A stretch of DNA of 64,000 nt from assembly GCF_001594145.1 (NCBI RefSeq), contig NZ_LVCF01000007.1:62001-126000 (forward strand), written 5' to 3'. Positions 62,811-64,000 of the stretch are shown piece by piece. Numbering within the stretch: position 1 is the stretch's first letter; each line of letters opens with the position of its first letter. Under the pieces are notes generated by a model. It did not search any database and was not told the DNA's origin. It saw only the letters and a program-made list of their open reading frames with translations. The position numbers and the translations under genes were made by a program. The DNA is from Branchiibius sp. NY16-3462-2. Lineage in GTDB: Bacteria; Actinomycetota; Actinomycetes; Actinomycetales; Dermatophilaceae.

Positions 62811-63856
62811 GTGTGGTCGTCGCCCGACGTCGATGCCTCGGCCCGCGCCTCGTCGCGGATCCGTGCTGACTCGGCCTCGAGCTTCGACTGCTTCTCGGTG
62901 GTCTTCTTCAATTGCTTCTCCGAGCGCAGGGTCACCGGCAGGTCAGACTCCGCGGCCACGCCCGCCCGTAGCTGGCGGTCCCGCGCGATCTCAGCATCGA
63001 TCTCCGCGCCGAGCAGCAGACCGACGTTCATCAGCCACAACCACAGCAGGAAGATGATCGAGGTCGCGAAGGCGCCGTACGTCTTGTAGTAGCTGGCGCC
63101 AGCGGTGAGGGCCAGATAGATCAGCAGCCCGGCGGTGGCGATCAGACAGATCAGCAGGGCGCATCCGGCGCCCCAGGAGGCGACCCGCCGAGCGGGTTGC
63201 ACGACGTTGGGCGTGCCCCAGTAGAGCAGACCGATCACCAGCACGATCAGGATGAGCACGACTGGCCATTTGGCGATGTTCCACAGCGTCACCGTCGCGG
63301 TCGAGATTCCCAGCTCGCGGCCGATCGCCGCAGCGATGCTGCCGGAGGTGACCAGGGCGATCACCACCAGCAGAAGCATCACCGTGATGGCGATCGTGAT
63401 GAGCAGCATCATGGGCCGCAGCACCCAGACCGGGCGCCCCTCCTGAACGCCCCAGACCCGGTTCATCGACCGGGAGAAGGCATTGACGTACCCGCTGGCC
63501 GACCACAGGGCCAGCACGATGCCGATGATCAACGCGATACCCGCGCCGCCCGTGGTGTTGATGTTGGTCAGGAACGTGCGCACCCCGTCCAGCGACGGAT
63601 CGCTACTGGATTTCCCGGCCACTCCCGCAACGATGTTGATCAGCGAATTCACGGTCGACTCGCGGTCGGCGAACAGCCCGATCAACGACAGCAACGCGAT
63701 CAACGCCGGGAAGATCGCGAGCACCGCGTAGTAGGTCAGGCCAGCGGCCACATCGGTGCCGGCGTCCTTGGTGAACTTGGCGAACGCGCGCTTGGCGGTC
63801 GCCAGGATCGAGGTGGAGGAGGGGCCGACGTACGTCGTCGGCGACTCTGCACTCAT
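62807..63856 (-). CDS. YihY/BrkB family membrane protein
   Basis: A 349-residue inner membrane protein of the YihY/virulence factor BrkB family, once called RNase BN; real function is unclear. It has about six membrane segments, with conserved elements GLTYYAVLAIFPALIALLSL, YVNAFSRSMNRVWGVQEGRP, LYWGTPNVVQPARRVASWGA and YGAFATSIIFLLWLWLMNVG. It ends in a charged tail of about 60 residues (RSEKQLKKTTEKQSKLEAES). The ATG at 63856 has GGAGAG ahead. It is read toward the copper ATPase gene, and its stop lies inside that gene's promoter. Confidence 0.92.
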   Translation of the reverse strand: MSAESPTTYVGPSSTSILATAKRAFAKFTKDAGTDVAAGLTYYAVLAIFPALIALLSLIGLFADRESTVNSLINIVAGVAGKSSSDPSLDGVRTFLTNINTTGGAGIALIIGIVLALWSASGYVNAFSRSMNRVWGVQEGRPVWVLRPMMLLITIAITVMLLLVVIALVTSGSIAAAIGRELGISTATVTLWNIAKWPVVLILIVLVIGLLYWGTPNVVQPARRVASWGAGCALLICLIATAGLLIYLALTAGASYYKTYGAFATSIIFLLWLWLMNVGLLLGAEIDAEIARDRQLRAGVAAESDLPVTLRSEKQLKKTTEKQSKLEAESARIRDEARAEASTSGDDHT

Positions 63857-63948
63857 CGCAACTCTCCGCTCGCTGGGGTTGGCCCAACCCTAGAGCGAGC
63901 CCCCACCCGAACGGCGAACACGGCCACCGTCCCGAGGCAAAGAAAAAG

Positions 63949-64000
63949 TGCGCCGTCAGGGACTCGAACCCCGAACCCGCTGATTAAGAGTCAGCTGCTC
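63949..64000 (-). tRNA. tRNA-Lys (anticodon CTT), truncated by window end
   Basis: The 3' part only. On the minus strand the anticodon stem-loop CTGACTCTTAATCAG with anticodon CTT, the T arm GGGGTTCGAGTCCC and the acceptor 3' strand ACGGCGC with discriminator A (63949) are visible. The 5' acceptor and D arm lie beyond 64000. Confidence 0.92.

Overview
This 64 kb window is a gene-dense chromosomal segment of a high-GC actinomycete. GTG starts are frequent, stop and start codons often overlap as ATGA or GTGA, ClpP1 and ClpP2 are both present, and the ileS leader is of the actinobacterial translational type. From the M. tuberculosis map as I know it, much of the gene order resembles the Rv2445c-Rv2478c region: ndk, folC, valS, clpX, clpP2, clpP1, tig, rpiB, a DsbA-like protein, pepN, glbO, an alpha-glucosidase, a thioesterase, ettA and an ssb paralogue. 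The mreBCD-PBP2 block and the ileS/valS types fit Micrococcales, perhaps near Dermacoccaceae or Intrasporangiaceae. That placement is inference only.

Layout. 1-1693: 5' part of a phosphoketolase gene. 1816-6088: cell-elongation operon mreB-mreC-mreD-PBP2 with no rodA next to it; a MarR regulator diverges from it. 6700-13260: operon T box-ileS-folC-DUF4233-uppP-ndk, supplying aminoacyl-tRNA, folate, undecaprenyl phosphate and nucleotides. 13294-14589: accessory patch with a GNAT gene bracketed by two 72-73 bp repeats, next to a GAD-like/DUF1851 gene. 14663-21207: archaeal-type valS, then a DUF4129 / small membrane protein / MoxR / DUF58 / membrane protein operon. 21226-25519: clpX, clpP2-clpP1 and tig. 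25624-26316: tRNA-Pro, tRNA-Gly and a small MT0933-like gene. 26342-42756: a PP2C phosphatase, RpiB, the DsbA-like protein, PepN, MalQ, MscS, globin plus alpha-glucosidase, two thioesterases, EttA, a large lipoprotein and an SSB paralogue.

42891-46243: a pair of dynamin-like GTPases. 46337-50566: ferrous iron importer efeUOB behind a DtxR/IdeR-like box. 50594-51058: tRNA-Arg and a small cupin-like protein. 51063-58718: a catabolic island, with a divergent regulator (XRE fused to TetR)-SDR-PhzF operon facing a cyclase-acyl-CoA synthetase-APH kinase-ACAD operon. 58723-64000: PrsW protease, oligoribonuclease, tRNA-His, a CopB-like P1B ATPase with a CsoR-type operator inside its promoter, a YihY protein and a partial tRNA-Lys.

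Most of the window is housekeeping. The parts that stand out are the catabolic island, which resembles the levulinate (Lva) and ACAD10/11 route for 4-hydroxyacyl-CoA; the ileS T box, whose conserved core can form a 10-bp duplex over the ribosome-binding site; the repeat-bracketed GNAT cassette; and the CsoR-operator promoter that appears to drive a leaderless mRNA. No CRISPR array, prophage, transposase or replication origin was recognised. The only stretch over 300 bases without a protein gene is 13028-13380, which holds the T-box leader and one repeat copy.
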